Below, piece after piece: positions 33,442-34,909 of a DNA stretch of 34,909 nucleotides. The DNA is from Ruminococcus sp. (GTDB lineage: Bacteria; Bacillota; Clostridia; Oscillospirales; Ruminococcaceae): assembly GCA_031262495.1 (NCBI GenBank), contig JAISHV010000019.1, forward strand, positions 1-34,909. Reading direction: 5' to 3'. Under the pieces are notes generated by a model, which was given only the letters and a program-made list of their open reading frames with translations, was not told the origin of the DNA and ran no database searches. A program made the position numbers and the translations under genes. Position 1 is the first letter of the stretch; the number at the start of each line of letters is the position of its first letter.

Positions 33442-34909
33442 TTATTTAACCGAGTCGGTAACAATCGTAATTATGCCTGTGCGTTTTGTTTTTATATTGA
33501 CGTTCCCGTCAATAATTTCTGCATTGCTTTGATACCATTTTTTCGCTTTTGTATCATAAATGAGTGCGTAAAGTTTTGTGCCGTCATCAGCTTCAAAGCC
33601 GAGTTTCTCAAGGCTTATAGAGAGTGTGGCTTCAGCGCCCCAGCCGCCTTTTTGTGCGGTTTCAAATGCGCCTAAAATGCTTGTGTCCCAATTTTTCTTG
33701 ATATAGTTTTGAACTGTGTAAATACGTTTGGTTTCAAAATACAGTCCTGTGAGGATTTGTCCCGTTTTACTGTTTATCGGTAAGGTGATACTTCCGGCTT
33801 TCCCGCCGTCGGTTATTGACGTAAGGGAAAGCACAATTTCAGTGCCTGCGGCGGCTTTTAAGAGTTTCTGAACAGTCGAAGCTGATAGTCCTGTTGCCGT
33901 TTCGGGGATTTGAATTGTAATAGAAGTTTCACCGTTTGCTTTTGCAATTTGTGCGGCTTTTTTCACCGCCGCCGCTGTGGCTTCGGAGTTTACAGAGCCG
34001 GTTTTGTTGATTCCGGCTTCTACTGCTACGCCCTCTTCTGTTACGGTTACGGTTGAGGTTATGCCTGTTTTGGATTTGAATTCGTTAGTGTTGCCGGGGG
34101 TGTATGCGGGAGGGTATGAATTATAAGAGGAGTTGTCTTTAGGACGTTCGGGTTCCTTCTGATTAGGGTTTTCTGTCCATTTTGCAGTGAGAGTTACTTC
34201 TCCGGATAATCCGCTTATTGAAGTAATTTTTGTACTGCCGTCATACCAACCGTCAAATGTACAACCCTCTTTAGTCGGCGTGGGGAGTTCGTCAAATTCA
34301 CTCCTGAATCTGTAAATTTCTGTTGCCGGTAAACCATTGTCCGGTTCAAGCATTACAGCGGCAAAATCAGTGGCGAATTCTGCAAATAACCAGTCGTCAC
34401 CATCTGTAAATTCACCGTCTGTTTTAATGTATTCCCAAGGCGCGCTTATATCATTGCGCACTCTTATCAGGGATAACTCATCAAATGTTACACGACCCTC
34501 ATTTTCACTATTATAAATTGCAGAATGATACCCAAAAGATGAAATTGTACCATTGATAAAGGTTAAAGTTATCCCCGTCATACCCAACGAAGCAAGTTCC
34601 GATAAACTCGACGTTCCGGCATTTGCCTCTAAATATCCGTCATTAACTACTATATTACCGTTGTTTGTGCCGGAATTAATTCCGTAACTAAAAAGTCCGT
34701 TTGATGACGAAGCACAAATGCTGCCTGAATTACAAACAAGTATCTCACCTGATTTCAAATTAATACCGACAGAATTAAAGTTTGTTGAGGCGAGAGCTGA
34801 AATATTTAATGTGCAGCCGGAAACAATCAGCTGCGGACAACTCAATATATCCATTCCGATATCATATTTGGAATTTCCGCCTGTTTGAACGTTCAGTGTT
34901 CCCGAGCCG
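33442..34909 (-). CDS. Surface protein, 3' part, with List_Bact repeat and C-terminal domain shared with the giant protein
   Basis: The frame is open to the right edge (codons GGC TCG GGA ... before the ATG at 34854), so the gene starts outside the window and only its last 488 residues are seen. The visible part begins with beta-helix-like strands (TLNVQTGGNSKYDIG, IVVNDGYLEANAG), similar to Cthe_2159-type carbohydrate-binding domains. A List_Bact/InlB-B repeat follows (YRFRSEFDELPTPTKEGCTFDGWYDG... GEVTLTAKW), then a polar Pro/Asn/Tyr linker. The last roughly 200-residue domain (SVNSEATAAAVKKAAQIAK... ITIVTDSVK) has a clear relative at the end of the 2,790-residue protein, best seen in (S/A)..YDTK..K.Y. 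No anchor motif is present at the C-terminus. It is probably a secreted wall-associated protein. Confidence 0.82.
   Translation of the reverse strand, partial: GSGTLNVQTGGNSKYDIGMDILSCPQLIVSGCTLNISALASTNFNSVGINLKSGEILVCNSGSICASSSNGLFSYGINSGTNNGNIVVNDGYLEANAGTSSLSELASLGMTGITLTFINGTISSFGYHSAIYNSENEGRVTFDELSLIRVRNDISAPWEYIKTDGEFTDGDDWLFAEFATDFAAVMLEPDNGLPATEIYRFRSEFDELPTPTKEGCTFDGWYDGSTKITSISGLSGEVTLTAKWTENPNQKEPERPKDNSSYNSYPPAYTPGNTNEFKSKTGITSTVTVTEEGVAVEAGINKTGSVNSEATAAAVKKAAQIAKANGETSITIQIPETATGLSASTVQKLLKAAAGTEIVLSLTSITDGGKAGSITLPINSKTGQILTGLYFETKRIYTVQNYIKKNWDTSILGAFETAQKGGWGAEATLSISLEKLGFEADDGTKLYALIYDTKAKKWYQSNAEIIDGNVNIKTKRTGIITIVTDSVK

Overview
The window reads as a low-to-moderate GC Firmicutes chromosome, most likely a gut Clostridia of the Oscillospiraceae/Ruminococcaceae kind. 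The supporting signs are strong AGGAGG-type ribosome sites, TTGACA-17-TATAAT promoters with an extended -10, Glu-Thr-Thr-Thr linkers in surface proteins, FctA-like and List_Bact/CHB_HEX/Ig-like surface modules, and Firmicutes-type mobilisation genes. No rRNA, tRNA or CRISPR array was seen.

Left third (about 1-9,500) is accessory DNA. After the membrane-anchored 3' end of a Thr-rich surface protein (to 556) come leftward mobilisation genes: a truncated MOBP relaxase, MobC and an excisionase-like HTH protein. Rightward from the same control region runs a defence-like cargo: a DUF6076-type zinc-ribbon protein, a PF10137-type TIR effector, a DNA methyltransferase and a TdeIII-family restriction endonuclease, closed by a hairpin at 6302-6328. 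A small conserved orphan gene and a repeat-bearing intergenic stretch follow, then the C-terminal remnant of a tyrosine integrase cut by an IS630-family element. Beyond it are a heavily mutated acyl-CoA-synthetase-like pseudogene and a second, broken IS630 transposase.

The control region between the mobilisation genes and the defence cargo (about 1960-2131) holds two perfect consensus promoters facing each other. Their predicted start sites lie about 60 bp apart, and a 9-bp inverted repeat has one copy at each promoter. It looks like a mutually exclusive expression switch.

Middle (9,766-14,920): a Thr-rich lipoprotein, a large lipoprotein combining an N-terminal beta-rich region with a family 1 solute-binding domain, an orphan sensor histidine kinase, and an unrecognised 211-residue protein one base upstream of the kinase.

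Right (15,136-34,909): one leftward transcription unit encodes two giant secreted proteins (2,613 and 2,790 residues, 16 bases apart) from a strong promoter at 31,605-31,577. Divergent to it are two out-of-register pieces of an FctA/pilin-linker surface protein and a ferritin-like di-metal protein. The right edge holds the 3' part of another surface protein, whose C-terminal domain is recognisably related to that of the 2,790-residue protein.
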